Shown here piece by piece: positions 8,572 to 17,992 of a stretch of 64,000 bases of DNA; the first letter of the stretch is position 1, and each line of letters opens with the position of its first letter. The position numbers and the translations under genes are program-made. The notes below the pieces were generated by a model. The model made no database searches and was not told the origin of the DNA. It was given only the letters and a program-made list of their open reading frames with translations. The stretch spans positions 62,001 to 126,000 of the forward strand of contig CAZTBP010000006.1 in the NCBI GenBank assembly GCA_964612145.1, written 5' to 3'. Source of the DNA: JAGNLV01 sp964612145 (GTDB lineage: Bacteria > Zixibacteria > MSB-5A5 > GN15 > FEB-12).

Positions 8572-10957
8572 TCACTCGGGACCAGCCGTAGCCGGTCGGT
8601 TCAATTTCTATCAGACTTTCTACACGGTCTTTGATGTCTCCGACGTGAGTAATCAGCAGAATCTGCGGAAAACGGTGCTTAAGATTGGTTAACGCCCTGA
8701 TAATCAAATCCTTGCGTTCGTCATCCTGCGATCCAAAAACCTCGTCCAGAATTATAAACGACCGGCTCATCCCGGCCGAATCGATCAGTGCCTGGGAAAT
8801 GGCCAACCGCAGGCAGAGATTCGCCAGGTCTTTCTCGCCGCCGGAAAACCGCTCGACCCCGAAATACTGCCCGGCATCGAGCACCCGGAGATTGTATTTT
8901 TCGTCCAGTTCGACCATGGTATAGCGACCGTCGGTCATCTCCGACATCAGCCGCGAGGAGAAGTCGGCCAGGGTCGGTCGAATACGGGCAATCAGACGCG
9001 CCTTGAACTCAGTCAGAAGACCGGTCAGCTTTTCGCCGTAGTATTGGTCGCTGCGGTGACTGTCGAGTTCGGTCCGGGATTTCTCCAGCCGGGTCAGCTG
9101 CTCGTTTTTTCCCTGAAGCTCTTTTTCGGTTAGTTCGAACTCTTTGGTTGCTGCGACTGAGTGCTCGCGGGCCGCCTCGAAACCCTGCTGCGCCCGCTCG
9201 AAGGCTTCTTTCGCCGCAGAAAAAGCGGCTTCCGAAAACGCCAGCTCACCGCGCCTTTTCTCCAGATCCGCTGCCTGTTCGTTGGCTTTGTTTCGCGCTT
9301 TCAGAATTCGCTCGATTTCAGCGGCGACCCTGTCCCGGCGGGCCAGGCTCCCCTCGATCCGGTCCAGGCGGCTTTTGGCGTCTTCCAGTTCGGCGACCTG
9401 CTTTTGTGCCGCCTCGAGTTGTCCGGGATCAAACCTGACCTCCCCCGCCTCACTCAATTGCCGGCTTACTTCCTGGCGCCGCTGCTGAATTTCGCCCAGT
9501 TGCTTTTCACCGGTCTCGCACTCTTTGACCGCCGACTGGCGCTGCATTACCAGTTCGCGCCGTCGGGTGACTTTTTGATCGAGATCGTCGACCGATACAC
9601 GAAGCCTCGTGCCGGCTGCTTTCGCCTCGCTCAGCTTTGTATCAAGCTGCCCGGCTCTTTTGTCAAGTTCGGCCTTCTCCGCGTGAAGATGCCCCTGAAT
9701 CTGGGGCAGGTCGTCGCCCAGCGGCCGGAGACACCGGTCGCAGACCGAATCCGGCCCGAGTTTGGCAATCGAGGCCATCTGCGCCGTCAGCTTCTCCTGC
9801 TGGACCTCCAGCGACCGCCGCTCGGCCTGCACCGCGCTGTACTGTTCACGGGCCGCCTCCAGTTTCACCCGCTCCTCCTTGAGCACTGATTCGACTGATT
9901 CCGGCAGCGCCGCAAGCTGACTGTCCAGTTCTTTGAGGGACTTCTGCGTAGTCTCCAGCCGCCCCTGAACCGCCTTTTTCTCTTTTTCCAGCCGGTTCGT
10001 CTGCTCGACAAGCTGCTGTATCCACCGCTTTTGGCTCTCGGCCTTTTTTAGCTTTTCTAACGTCTCGCGAGCCGAATCCAGTTCTTTGGTCTTTTCCCTA
10101 AGCCCCGCTGCTTCTTTTTCCGCCTTTTTCAGCGACTCAGACTCGGCCGTCAGCTCTTTCTCCCGCTCGATCAAATCATCGCGGCTCTGCTCTGCCGCTT
10201 CGAGTCGGGCCGTCAATTCGCTGTAGGCTGCTTTACTCTCCTGAAAAGTGGCGAATGCCGTTCTGGCCGTCTCCAGCGACTTTTTGGACTCCGCGAGGAC
10301 TTTCTCCTGCTTCGCGACCGACCCGGCGAGTTGCTCCCGCCTTTTGCCTAATTCGTCGATGGTGGCTTTGATCTGGTCAATCTCCCCCAATTGCCGCTCC
10401 AGCACCAGCGCCTGCCCGGCGGCTACTTTGACATCCTCTTTGACCCGGCTGATCGCCTTATCGAGCCGCTCGATCCCCAACATTCCAGCCAGGTGATCTT
10501 TTCGTTTGGCCGGCTGAAGCATCGACAGGGCGTTCAGTTCCTGCTGGCGGGCCAGGAACGAGGTCAGAAATCCCCGCCAGTCCAGCCCGAGCAGCTCCCC
10601 GATATACCGCTGGGTCTCGCTGACTCCGACCGACTCCGCCGATTCCCCCCGGTACAATTCCACCTCGGCCCGTTCCGATTTTCCGACCAATCGGCGGACA
10701 ACCCGATATTTCTCCTCATTAATAAGAAAATCGAACGTCACCTCGCAGGTTTCATCCGGCCGCGCGAAAGTCGATTTGATTTCTTCTTTGCCTGATCGAG
10801 CGGCCTGGTTGCCGTACAGGGCCCACGAGATGGCCTCGACAATCGTCGATTTCCCGGCGCCGTTGGGTCCGATTATGCCGATGACGTTGTCCTCGAAATT
10901 CAGGTCGACGGCTTTCATGACCCGGAAGTTGCGTATTGTCAGTGAGATCAGGCGCAT
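8549..10957 (-). CDS. Rad50/SbcC-like SMC ATPase
   Basis: 802 residues. The N-terminal lobe has Walker A GPNGAGKST at 30-38. Two long coiled-coil arms (rich in Glu, Lys, Gln and Leu) flank a zinc hook, CDRC, near residue 406. The C-terminal lobe has the ABC signature FSGGEKDLANLC and Walker B FIILDEVFGSQDD. These are the hallmarks of the ATPase that tethers DNA ends and drives the Mre11/SbcD nuclease. It is shorter than E. coli SbcC and close to other compact Rad50 proteins. No SbcD is next to it; the overlapping downstream gene is instead a thermonuclease, an unusual pairing. The plus-strand readings across it are shadows. Confidence 0.93.
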   Translation of the reverse strand: MRLISLTIRNFRVMKAVDLNFEDNVIGIIGPNGAGKSTIVEAISWALYGNQAARSGKEEIKSTFARPDETCEVTFDFLINEEKYRVVRRLVGKSERAEVELYRGESAESVGVSETQRYIGELLGLDWRGFLTSFLARQQELNALSMLQPAKRKDHLAGMLGIERLDKAISRVKEDVKVAAGQALVLERQLGEIDQIKATIDELGKRREQLAGSVAKQEKVLAESKKSLETARTAFATFQESKAAYSELTARLEAAEQSRDDLIEREKELTAESESLKKAEKEAAGLREKTKELDSARETLEKLKKAESQKRWIQQLVEQTNRLEKEKKAVQGRLETTQKSLKELDSQLAALPESVESVLKEERVKLEAAREQYSAVQAERRSLEVQQEKLTAQMASIAKLGPDSVCDRCLRPLGDDLPQIQGHLHAEKAELDKRAGQLDTKLSEAKAAGTRLRVSVDDLDQKVTRRRELVMQRQSAVKECETGEKQLGEIQQRRQEVSRQLSEAGEVRFDPGQLEAAQKQVAELEDAKSRLDRIEGSLARRDRVAAEIERILKARNKANEQAADLEKRRGELAFSEAAFSAAKEAFERAQQGFEAAREHSVAATKEFELTEKELQGKNEQLTRLEKSRTELDSHRSDQYYGEKLTGLLTEFKARLIARIRPTLADFSSRLMSEMTDGRYTMVELDEKYNLRVLDAGQYFGVERFSGGEKDLANLCLRLAISQALIDSAGMSRSFIILDEVFGSQDDERKDLIIRALTNLKHRFPQILLITHVGDIKDRVESLIEIEPTGYGWSRVSVNGTPV

Positions 10958-11135
10958 TGACCGGTATAATCCGGTTGAATCGGGGCGCTGTCAAGGGGAT
11001 ACTGGGCGACCCCGTCACAATCGTGCAAGCTATTGTATTTCCACGGCTTACTTCGGATCCCGAAACCTCATGGCCGAACCGAGGCCGGAATACCCCGGTT
11101 TTGCGGGCTTTTGTAACCCCATGCGCTTTTTTGCC

Positions 11136-11163
11136 TTGACAAAATCGGTGAATCAGTTATCTT
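11136..11163 (+). promoter_or_regulatory. Sigma-70-type promoter for the 11743 gene
   Basis: TTGACA at 11136-11141, a 16-nt spacer and TATCTT at 11158-11163. A start near 11170 would give a leader of about 570 nt before the ATG at 11743. No convincing large gene lies between 10958 and 11583. Confidence 0.5.
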
Positions 11164-11583
11164 CCGGTCGAGCGTGTGTTTGAACTGCACGGCAAATCCG
11201 AGAGCCACAAAAGGGTTTTCCAGGCAGTGACCACGACAAAACCTCTTTATCGAACTTGTAATTTGTTAACGCATCACAGTCTGCACCTCGCGGGCTGAAG
11301 TCTGCCCAACATGATACTCCGGTGAGAAACCGGCAACAATCGTATCTGCACAGGCGGGCCGTACGACAATTACAATTCGGCGCTAATTCTACTTCCACTA
11401 TTTCCTTCAACAACGACCCGACCAACAAAGCAGCGCATTCGTGCGTGATTTGTGGTTTGATCTGAGGAGGTGAATAACACAACCAACAACCTGGATCAAT
11501 TTCAGGAGCTTCAGAAGCATAGTTCTTTTTAACGCAACGAACAGGAGCAATAGCTCCGACTCCAAGAGATAGGAAGGAAGACG

Positions 11584-11742
11584 ATGGTTTGGTTACTTGA
11601 AGATCTGTTCCCAAGTTTCCCTAGACGTAAAGCCGGGAACGTGGCGAAATGCCTTATGACAGCCGATAGTATCGGTATGTTCGGTATTACGCCCGTCTTG
11701 AAGAAGCAACCCATTCAATTTCCTTGCTTAAGGAGGAAATAA
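11584..11742 (+). CDS. Possible 52-codon upstream ORF in the leader
   Basis: The ATG at 11584 follows AGGAAGGAAG at good spacing. The frame runs 52 codons to a TAA that directly touches the ATG of the 11743 gene, in the same frame. Codons such as AGA, TTA and CTT are unlike those of the neighbouring genes, so this may be a leader peptide, or chance sequence inside a structured RNA. No family is recognised. Confidence 0.3.
   Translation: MVWLLEDLFPSFPRRKAGNVAKCLMTADSIGMFGITPVLKKQPIQFPCLRRK
11590..11690 (+). promoter_or_regulatory. Possible GEMM-like structured leader RNA
   Basis: A stem (ACTTG / CAAGT, 12-nt loop) is followed by GACGTAAAGCC, a short GGC/GCC hairpin and ATGACAGCC. Two conserved boxes of the class I cyclic-di-GMP riboswitch are GACGCAAAGCC and AUGRCAGCC, with a stem before the first. 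The match to those boxes is close, but the usual GGCAAACC segment and a convincing closing helix are missing. It lies 50-150 nt before a large surface-protein gene, a common target of this riboswitch. A tentative call. Confidence 0.25.
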
Positions 11743-14700
11743 ATGTTAAAAAGACTGTTCATAGCAGTATTCGTCTTAAGCCTAGTAGTAGGCTTGAACG
11801 GTACAGCGTTTTCCGATGTCGTAAAAGGGCAAGCTGCCTTGGACGAACTCCGGGTTCAGAAGGTCAATCCAAACCATCCGCGGTTTGCTGAGACCGAAAA
11901 AGCCGGACCCGACCAGCCTGCCTTTAAGAAACCCGCAAGTGCTCTTGAGGCCCGTATACTGCCTCCGGGTGACCGTCAGGTACCGGCCACCAAGCTGGAT
12001 TACTTCTGCGACCTGCAGGATTACACCAGTGGTGCGGCCGCCTACTTCTGGCAGCAGCCGGATCAATACGGCGACAGCCTCTTCAACATGCGCTTTACTG
12101 CGGATGCCAACTACGATTGTACGCTGAAGGTCGCGCATCTGCTGATGTACGCCCCTGGTACAATTGGCGATCCCGACATGCGTGTGTACTTGTGGGATGA
12201 TGACGGCTTTGGATTCCCCGGTATGAAGCTGGATTCCGTGGACGTTCCTTTTTCCACGATCAGCACTGAGTTCACCAACCAGGGTAACCTGGCATTTATC
12301 TCGGCCGATTTCTCGGCAGCTAACTGGGTATTCTCCGATGGCGAAGAATACCACATTGGCTACACGCCGATCGTAAATTCGGCCGAGGACACACTCGCGA
12401 TAATCTCGGACGACGGCACCGGTCCGTTTTCCGGTGAAGAACGCGCGAGTGAATTCTATGCCGGAGCCTGGGGGACGATGTTGAATGACTGGGGCCTGGA
12501 CGTTTCGTTTTTTATTCTGGCGGAACGTTGCTGTGCCGAGATACCTTTTTCCGATTGCTATTCACAAGCCCCGATACAGAACATAGCTTATTTCTGGCGG
12601 GCGCCTCATCCGACCTATGGCGATGAGCAGTACTCCCAGAAATTCAGCGTGGGCGGACCGGAAACCCTGGTCTCCGTCGACGTTGCTATTTATGACCCGG
12701 GCGACGGCTCGTTCGGTAACGACGACGTTCTCATTCGTATTTTCGATGATAACGCCGGTCTGCCGGGCAACTTGCTGCACACCGAGACGCTTCCGGCCGG
12801 TACCTACCCGGCTTACCCGTCTCTGGCCAATGTGCCGCTGCCTGTGGGATTTGTTCTCGATGAAACCTTCCACATCTCTTTCGGTTCTTCGGCTGCTTTT
12901 GGCAGCGGTGAATACGAAAGCACCCTGTCCTCTGACGGTTCGGACGGTGTCGGCGGCTCCGCCTCCGACTGGGATTCGGGCCCCGGATACAACTGGGTCG
13001 ACTTCCTGAGTGGATGGGGAATTGATGTGAACTTCTACTACGTTGCGAACCTGTGTCGTGACGAGTACGCCGAGTGCTCCATCAACGCCTGCTACGGCGG
13101 GCTTGGTTACTTCTGGCGCCTGCCGGATCGCTACGGCGATTTCGCCCAGGCCCAGAAATTCGCCGCTGTTGGTGAAGAGTGCCGCGTACAGGAAGTTAGC
13201 CTGGCTCTGTACTGGCCGAACTCCGAATCCGGACAGCCATTGTATACAGAACCCTCCGAGGTCACCATCTTTGCTGATGCCGGTGGTTTACCTGGTGCGG
13301 CCGTTGCCACTATCCCGGTTGGTCCGGCGGAATACGCCGCAGCCGGCATGGTTGATCCTGGCGGCGCCGGTTCTATCCTCGGTTTCCTGACCGTTGACTT
13401 CACGCCGCTTGATGCGTTCGTGACCGGTGCTTATTGGGCCGGTATCACGTCGCTGGCGCCTGATACCCTCAGTGGTATCCGGACCCTGTCCGACCCTGGT
13501 GGCAGCGGGCTATGTGCCGACGCGTATGCCGAAAACTACGGCGCGTGGGGCCTCATGTCCACCGACTGGGGTCTTCCGTCTGACGTCGCGATGGTCCTCG
13601 ACGCCGAGCATTGCTGCATTCCGTTCAGTGAGCGGGCCTGCGGCGTTGCCGACGACTTCTCGACCTATGGCGGCGACTACGCTCGTACCCACGCCACTGA
13701 CGTCCAGCTGGACGACCCGTGGTGTGACCTGACCCTGAACTGGGGCTTTGAGCACCCGACTGATGGTGTTGGATTTACGGGCCCGACCGCCTATGGCGAT
13801 ATGGTCGTCTGCGCCTTCGGTCCTGAATACCGGGTCTTTGATCTGGTAACCGGTGCTCAGCTCTACATCTACGATCCGACTGCGGGTCCGTTTGCTTCGG
13901 CTGACATTCGTACCTCTCCGACCATTGACTTGATCCCCGGCTATCCGGATCCGATCATGTTCGTGACCGGTGGTACCAACGACGAAGTCCACGCTGTTGA
14001 CTTCCTCACCGGTGCTACGATCTGGACGCGCGACGTAGGTAACGTCGGCCCGGCCGGTCTCTTCGGTGATGTCCGCTGGGGTGTCTTCACTGTCGTCGGT
14101 AGCAATGTCTACTGGGGCACTGAAGGTGGCTATCTTGTCGGCGCCGACGCGCTGACCGGTACGCTGCTGGCCGGCTTCCCGATCAACCTTGGTCAGGCAG
14201 TCTGGACCTCCCTGTCAACCGACGGTGTCAGCCTGTTCACGGCGACCCGTGCGGCTGGTTCTGAAGGCGACGTTTACTCGATCGATGCCGCTACCGGCGC
14301 CATCAACTGGCAGTTGTCTGCCACCGATGGCCTGCAGGGTGCGACCGAGTGGGCCGGCCTCGGCTACACCGGCGACGAAGGCTTCACCGGTGGTGTGTCG
14401 TATGACGCCCCTCGGAACGCGCTGTACATCAACTCGCGTGCCGAAGCTAACTATCCGACGGACGGTCTGTTCTATCGTCTCGATGCAGCCAGCGGTAACA
14501 TCATTGGTGACGTTACCCTCGCTAACCGCGTCTTCTACTCGACGCCGGTTCTCGATGCTGCCAATGCGATTCAGCCGGCCCTTACCCGTTGGGTAGCTCC
14601 GCCTACCGGCGGCAACATCTATGCCGTCAACAAGGGCACCGGCCTGATCACCTATTCCGTCAGCTCCGCGTCCGGCGGTCGTTACTACACCAACGCTGTG

Positions 14701-16722
14701 CTCTCCTGTGAGCCGGCTGGTGCCCCGGACCTGCTGTACGCGTTTAACGAGGATGGCTTCCTGTCATGCTTCAACGCCGATGATGGTGACGAGCTGTATC
14801 GTCGCCGCGTCTTCAATGCTCCGGGCTATGCCCCGAACATTGGTATGGGCGTCGCCCTGACAATCGACGGCACGGGTGCTCCGCACCTGCTGGCCTCTGA
14901 TTTCTGGGGCAACCTGGTTGACATGACCAAGGGCGCGGATCGTCCGCGTCTGGAAATCCAGACCTACTCGCCTCAGGCGCCGGTAGAGTTTGGTGCTGCC
15001 CTCAGCTTCATCGTCACAATCGAAGACGTTTTCGCGAACACCGGTTGTGCCGACCTGACCTTCAGCGCTGTCAACGTTGATGAGCTTTCCTTCGGCCCGG
15101 ACATTCCGTCGTTTACCGCCACTAACGTGTCGGAAGACTTCATGAATCGTTCGGCCACGATTGCTGATCAGTTGACTGACGTTGACAAACTGCTCAAGCA
15201 GGAACGTGTCATCGATGCCGTCAATGACGTCTCGCTGGCCCGTGAATATGACATAGAGCGCAGCACGAACTACGCTGCCGCCGGCTTCCCGTCTTACCTG
15301 AACTCGGTCGTTTTCCCGACCGGTGGAAGCGTGATTCCTGCTGGCGACACTGCTGACCTCGTGCTCGACGTTATCCAGGTGAACATCGATCGCGGCCCGC
15401 AGCCGTTCTACATTGAGTTAGTAACCGATGATCCGGACTTCTTCCTCAATGACCCGGCGCTGGCCCCGCAGATCCTCGTTACCCTCGTGGGTGGCTGCTT
15501 GACCGATACCACAACTCTCGAGTTTGGTATGGGCGGCGCTAACATCCAGCTGGTGACGAACTCTGGCCGCCTGGGTACCGGTGACTGGAGCCCGCATGGC
15601 TTCGATATCGATGGCGATGCTTCTTCCTTCTACCAGGGCACCTACGTTTATGGTGTCAGCCAGTACCGTATTGCGATGAACACGCAAGACTGGTCCTCTG
15701 GTGGCGGCGAAGCCGATGCCTGGATCTCGATGCAGCCGGATCCGAACTGGTGTGACGATGAGTGTAAGCCGTTCCTCGATGCTGGTGTGACCCTCGGTTT
15801 CATCACTTCCGATGGCGGCAACACCTATGCCCCGATCACCGGTGACCTCATCTGTGCCTCTTACATCGACTCCGTCCAGAACTTCGATCTCGGCGGCGGC
15901 TGGAACTGGCGTAACTTCACTGCGCCGTTTGACAACGACTCCACCATGGGTCTGTATGTCAACACGCGCACTGTTGGTGCTCTGGATGTTCCGGAACTCG
16001 CTAACGTGACTGTCGAAGTGATGGAATTCACCGAACGTAACGGCGGCACGGTCGAAGACTGGTACTTCGGTGCCATGATCGACTATGACGTCGGTGGTGA
16101 TACGGCCATCTGGAATGGCGACTACTCCGTCGCTTACTCCCCGAGTGCCACCCTCGCAGGCGATGTCGCCTGGGGTCTGGTCAAGATTCCGTTTGGCTGT
16201 GGCTACGAGCCGATGATCAATGCCTACGCTCTTGACGCCGGTCAGGCTCAGTTCAGCACTGACGCCAATGGCAACCCGTACTGGGATTCGGTTTACACCT
16301 ATATGAGTCTCGCGCCGGGAAGCTATGGTCACAGTTCTGTGAGCACCGGTCCTGACCAGGAATTCCACGCGACCATCGCGGGTCATGACTTTGGTCCGAA
16401 CGAAACCATCGAATTCGCCGTGGCGAACTTTGGTCTCTTCGGTATCGCTGACATGAACAACCCGGTCGAGATCTTTGATCTCGCCACGTTGGTCAACCAG
16501 TGGGCCGGCTTTGGTCGTGGCGACGTCAACAATGACGGCGGCATTAACCTGGCCGACATCATTTACCTGGCCGGTACCGTCAACGGCGGTCCTGGTGCGG
16601 TTCCGTTTGAACATCTGTCCGACGTTAACGCCGATAGCGGCATTGACGTGGCAGACGTCGATTACCTGATCGACTACTACTTCAACTGCGGTCCGTGCCC
16701 GATGGGTGACTTCATCTTCTAA
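11743..16722 (+). CDS. Large secreted surface protein with beta-propeller and dockerin tail
   Basis: 1659 residues. After a signal peptide (about 1-25) come three related repeats spaced about 175-180 residues apart. Each has a YFW(Q/R)xP...YGD motif (near 101, 283 and 456), a Gly/Asp-rich beta domain and CC or C-x-C cysteines. Next is a PQQ-type beta-propeller (about 658-1070) with repeated blades such as VYSIDAATGAINWQL and VHAVDFLTGATIW. A long beta-rich region follows, then a dockerin-type pair of calcium loops from about 1592 (GDVNNDGGINLADIIYL, later DVNADSGIDVADVDYLIDYY). A strong AAGGAGG precedes the ATG and a strong terminator follows the stop. It is probably exported and attached through the dockerin-like tail. 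Ligand unknown. Confidence 0.92.
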   Translation: MLKRLFIAVFVLSLVVGLNGTAFSDVVKGQAALDELRVQKVNPNHPRFAETEKAGPDQPAFKKPASALEARILPPGDRQVPATKLDYFCDLQDYTSGAAAYFWQQPDQYGDSLFNMRFTADANYDCTLKVAHLLMYAPGTIGDPDMRVYLWDDDGFGFPGMKLDSVDVPFSTISTEFTNQGNLAFISADFSAANWVFSDGEEYHIGYTPIVNSAEDTLAIISDDGTGPFSGEERASEFYAGAWGTMLNDWGLDVSFFILAERCCAEIPFSDCYSQAPIQNIAYFWRAPHPTYGDEQYSQKFSVGGPETLVSVDVAIYDPGDGSFGNDDVLIRIFDDNAGLPGNLLHTETLPAGTYPAYPSLANVPLPVGFVLDETFHISFGSSAAFGSGEYESTLSSDGSDGVGGSASDWDSGPGYNWVDFLSGWGIDVNFYYVANLCRDEYAECSINACYGGLGYFWRLPDRYGDFAQAQKFAAVGEECRVQEVSLALYWPNSESGQPLYTEPSEVTIFADAGGLPGAAVATIPVGPAEYAAAGMVDPGGAGSILGFLTVDFTPLDAFVTGAYWAGITSLAPDTLSGIRTLSDPGGSGLCADAYAENYGAWGLMSTDWGLPSDVAMVLDAEHCCIPFSERACGVADDFSTYGGDYARTHATDVQLDDPWCDLTLNWGFEHPTDGVGFTGPTAYGDMVVCAFGPEYRVFDLVTGAQLYIYDPTAGPFASADIRTSPTIDLIPGYPDPIMFVTGGTNDEVHAVDFLTGATIWTRDVGNVGPAGLFGDVRWGVFTVVGSNVYWGTEGGYLVGADALTGTLLAGFPINLGQAVWTSLSTDGVSLFTATRAAGSEGDVYSIDAATGAINWQLSATDGLQGATEWAGLGYTGDEGFTGGVSYDAPRNALYINSRAEANYPTDGLFYRLDAASGNIIGDVTLANRVFYSTPVLDAANAIQPALTRWVAPPTGGNIYAVNKGTGLITYSVSSASGGRYYTNAVLSCEPAGAPDLLYAFNEDGFLSCFNADDGDELYRRRVFNAPGYAPNIGMGVALTIDGTGAPHLLASDFWGNLVDMTKGADRPRLEIQTYSPQAPVEFGAALSFIVTIEDVFANTGCADLTFSAVNVDELSFGPDIPSFTATNVSEDFMNRSATIADQLTDVDKLLKQERVIDAVNDVSLAREYDIERSTNYAAAGFPSYLNSVVFPTGGSVIPAGDTADLVLDVIQVNIDRGPQPFYIELVTDDPDFFLNDPALAPQILVTLVGGCLTDTTTLEFGMGGANIQLVTNSGRLGTGDWSPHGFDIDGDASSFYQGTYVYGVSQYRIAMNTQDWSSGGGEADAWISMQPDPNWCDDECKPFLDAGVTLGFITSDGGNTYAPITGDLICASYIDSVQNFDLGGGWNWRNFTAPFDNDSTMGLYVNTRTVGALDVPELANVTVEVMEFTERNGGTVEDWYFGAMIDYDVGGDTAIWNGDYSVAYSPSATLAGDVAWGLVKIPFGCGYEPMINAYALDAGQAQFSTDANGNPYWDSVYTYMSLAPGSYGHSSVSTGPDQEFHATIAGHDFGPNETIEFAVANFGLFGIADMNNPVEIFDLATLVNQWAGFGRGDVNNDGGINLADIIYLAGTVNGGPGAVPFEHLSDVNADSGIDVADVDYLIDYYFNCGPCPMGDFIF

Positions 16723-16749
16723 TTCTGATTGGAAGTCCAAGTCATAGAT

Positions 16750-16784
16750 GGAAGCGAGGCCTCGCGCCTCGCTTCCTTTTTTTT
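16750..16784 (+). terminator. Intrinsic terminator
   Basis: An 11-bp perfect stem (GGAAGCGAGGC / GCCTCGCTTCC) with a 5-nt loop and T8, directly after the dockerin-protein gene. Confidence 0.95.
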
Positions 16785-16814
16785 GTGTCGTATCTCTCCC
16801 GTGACACGTATAAT
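16785..16814 (+). promoter_or_regulatory. -10 box and GTGTC/GACAC repeat before the M50 gene
   Basis: A perfect TATAAT at 16809-16814 ends 8 nt before the ATG at 16823, and no Shine-Dalgarno is visible. The transcript is therefore probably leaderless or nearly so. The -35 region is poor. GTGTC (16785-16789) and GACAC (16803-16807) form an inverted repeat there and could be a regulator site. Confidence 0.4.
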
Positions 16815-16822
16815 AGACCGGT

Positions 16823-17992
16823 ATGACTGCCCGCAAAGCCGACAAGCAAATTGACGATATCTCCCACCTGATCTCCGACCTGTTCGAGATCGACGCCGTC
16901 TACCGGCAGGGCCGACAAATCGTCTTCAGCCTCTCCTACCGCTACCTGCCGACCCGGTCGACCAAGGCGCTGCAAGAGCGGCTGGAACTGGCGGGGTATG
17001 AGTTCACGACCGAGCAAGCCGAGAACTCGCTCACGCTGCAGATTGATCCCAGGCGAAGACTGAATATCCCCCGGCTGAACATCATCCTGTTTCTGGCGAC
17101 GCTGGTCTCGGTGTATTTCGTTCCCGTCTGGTACTTCAACTTTATGGATGCGCTGGTGAAAGTAGCAAAGATGGCCGACTCCGGCGCAATTGTGATCTCC
17201 GGCGAGATGGATTTGATCTTTCGGGCGCTGCCGCTGTCCTGGACGGAAACGATGGCCGACTTTGGCCGCGGTGAAGGTCTGGAATTTACGTTGGCTATCA
17301 TGTCGATTTTATTTGTGCACGAGATGGGCCACTTTATAGCCAGCCGACGCCGCCATATAATTACGTCGTGGCCGTACTTCATCCCGGCGCCGAATATCAT
17401 CGGGACTTTCGGCGCCATCATCAAATCGAAGTCACCGTTTCGCAACCGCCGGGACCTGATTGAGGTCGGCTCCGCCGGGCCTATTGCGGGATGGATCGTA
17501 GCCCTGTTCTGGCTGATTTACGGACTCTCCCAGTCACACTACATGTCGCTGGACCAGTTCACCCCCCAGATGCTCTCATTTTCTCTTGACGGGGAATCAA
17601 TCCTGATGCGTGTCGCGACTCTAACGCTGATCGGCGAGGCGCCCGACGGCTCCTACTACAAGCTCACCGAAGCTGCCTTCGCCGGCTGGGTTGGCCTTCT
17701 GGTAACAGCCATCAATATGCTGCCCATAGGCCAGCTTGACGGCGGTCACGTCATTTACGGCCTGGCCCGAAGGAAACAGCACATCCTCGGCTTCATCGGT
17801 CTGGCCGCTCTGCTGATTCTGGGATTTCAGTCGATGGTCTGGTGGTTTTTTGCCGCAATCGGGCTTGTTTTCGGAGTGAAACACCCGCCGACAATGGATG
17901 ACAGTCGGCGGCCGTCGCTAGTTGCGCGGGCGATGGGAATAACGGCACTGATTATTCTGGTATTGTCCTTTACACCGGTGCCTTTTCGCTGA
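16823..17992 (+). CDS. Site-2-type intramembrane metalloprotease (peptidase M50)
   Basis: 389 residues, about seven hydrophobic segments. The catalytic zinc motif HEMGH is at 166-170, and the third ligand lies in NMLPIGQLDGGHVIYG near residue 300. GxF(G)AII-type loop residues (GTFGAIIKSKSP) and an 80-residue soluble N-terminus match the EGY1-like / DUF2227-type branch of M50 rather than RseP; no PDZ domain is present. It should cleave transmembrane substrates within the bilayer, and the target is unknown. Its 3' end overlaps the convergent HD-GYP gene by 23 bp. Confidence 0.9.
   Translation: MTARKADKQIDDISHLISDLFEIDAVYRQGRQIVFSLSYRYLPTRSTKALQERLELAGYEFTTEQAENSLTLQIDPRRRLNIPRLNIILFLATLVSVYFVPVWYFNFMDALVKVAKMADSGAIVISGEMDLIFRALPLSWTETMADFGRGEGLEFTLAIMSILFVHEMGHFIASRRRHIITSWPYFIPAPNIIGTFGAIIKSKSPFRNRRDLIEVGSAGPIAGWIVALFWLIYGLSQSHYMSLDQFTPQMLSFSLDGESILMRVATLTLIGEAPDGSYYKLTEAAFAGWVGLLVTAINMLPIGQLDGGHVIYGLARRKQHILGFIGLAALLILGFQSMVWWFFAAIGLVFGVKHPPTMDDSRRPSLVARAMGITALIILVLSFTPVPFR

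Noticed and set aside
9161..9889. Long plus-strand frames across the SbcC-like gene
   Set aside because: Antisense to coiled-coil sequence rich in Glu/Lys/Leu, which easily leaves antisense frames open; no start signals.
11153..11614. Minus-strand frame of 153 codons in the leader before the dockerin gene
   Set aside because: No family, no start signals, Cys-rich and odd composition; the region fits an untranslated leader better.
15418..16845. 475-codon minus-strand frame opposite the large dockerin protein
   Set aside because: Shadow of the coding frame. Composition is unnatural, there is no ribosome-binding site, and it sits across a clear surface protein and its terminator.
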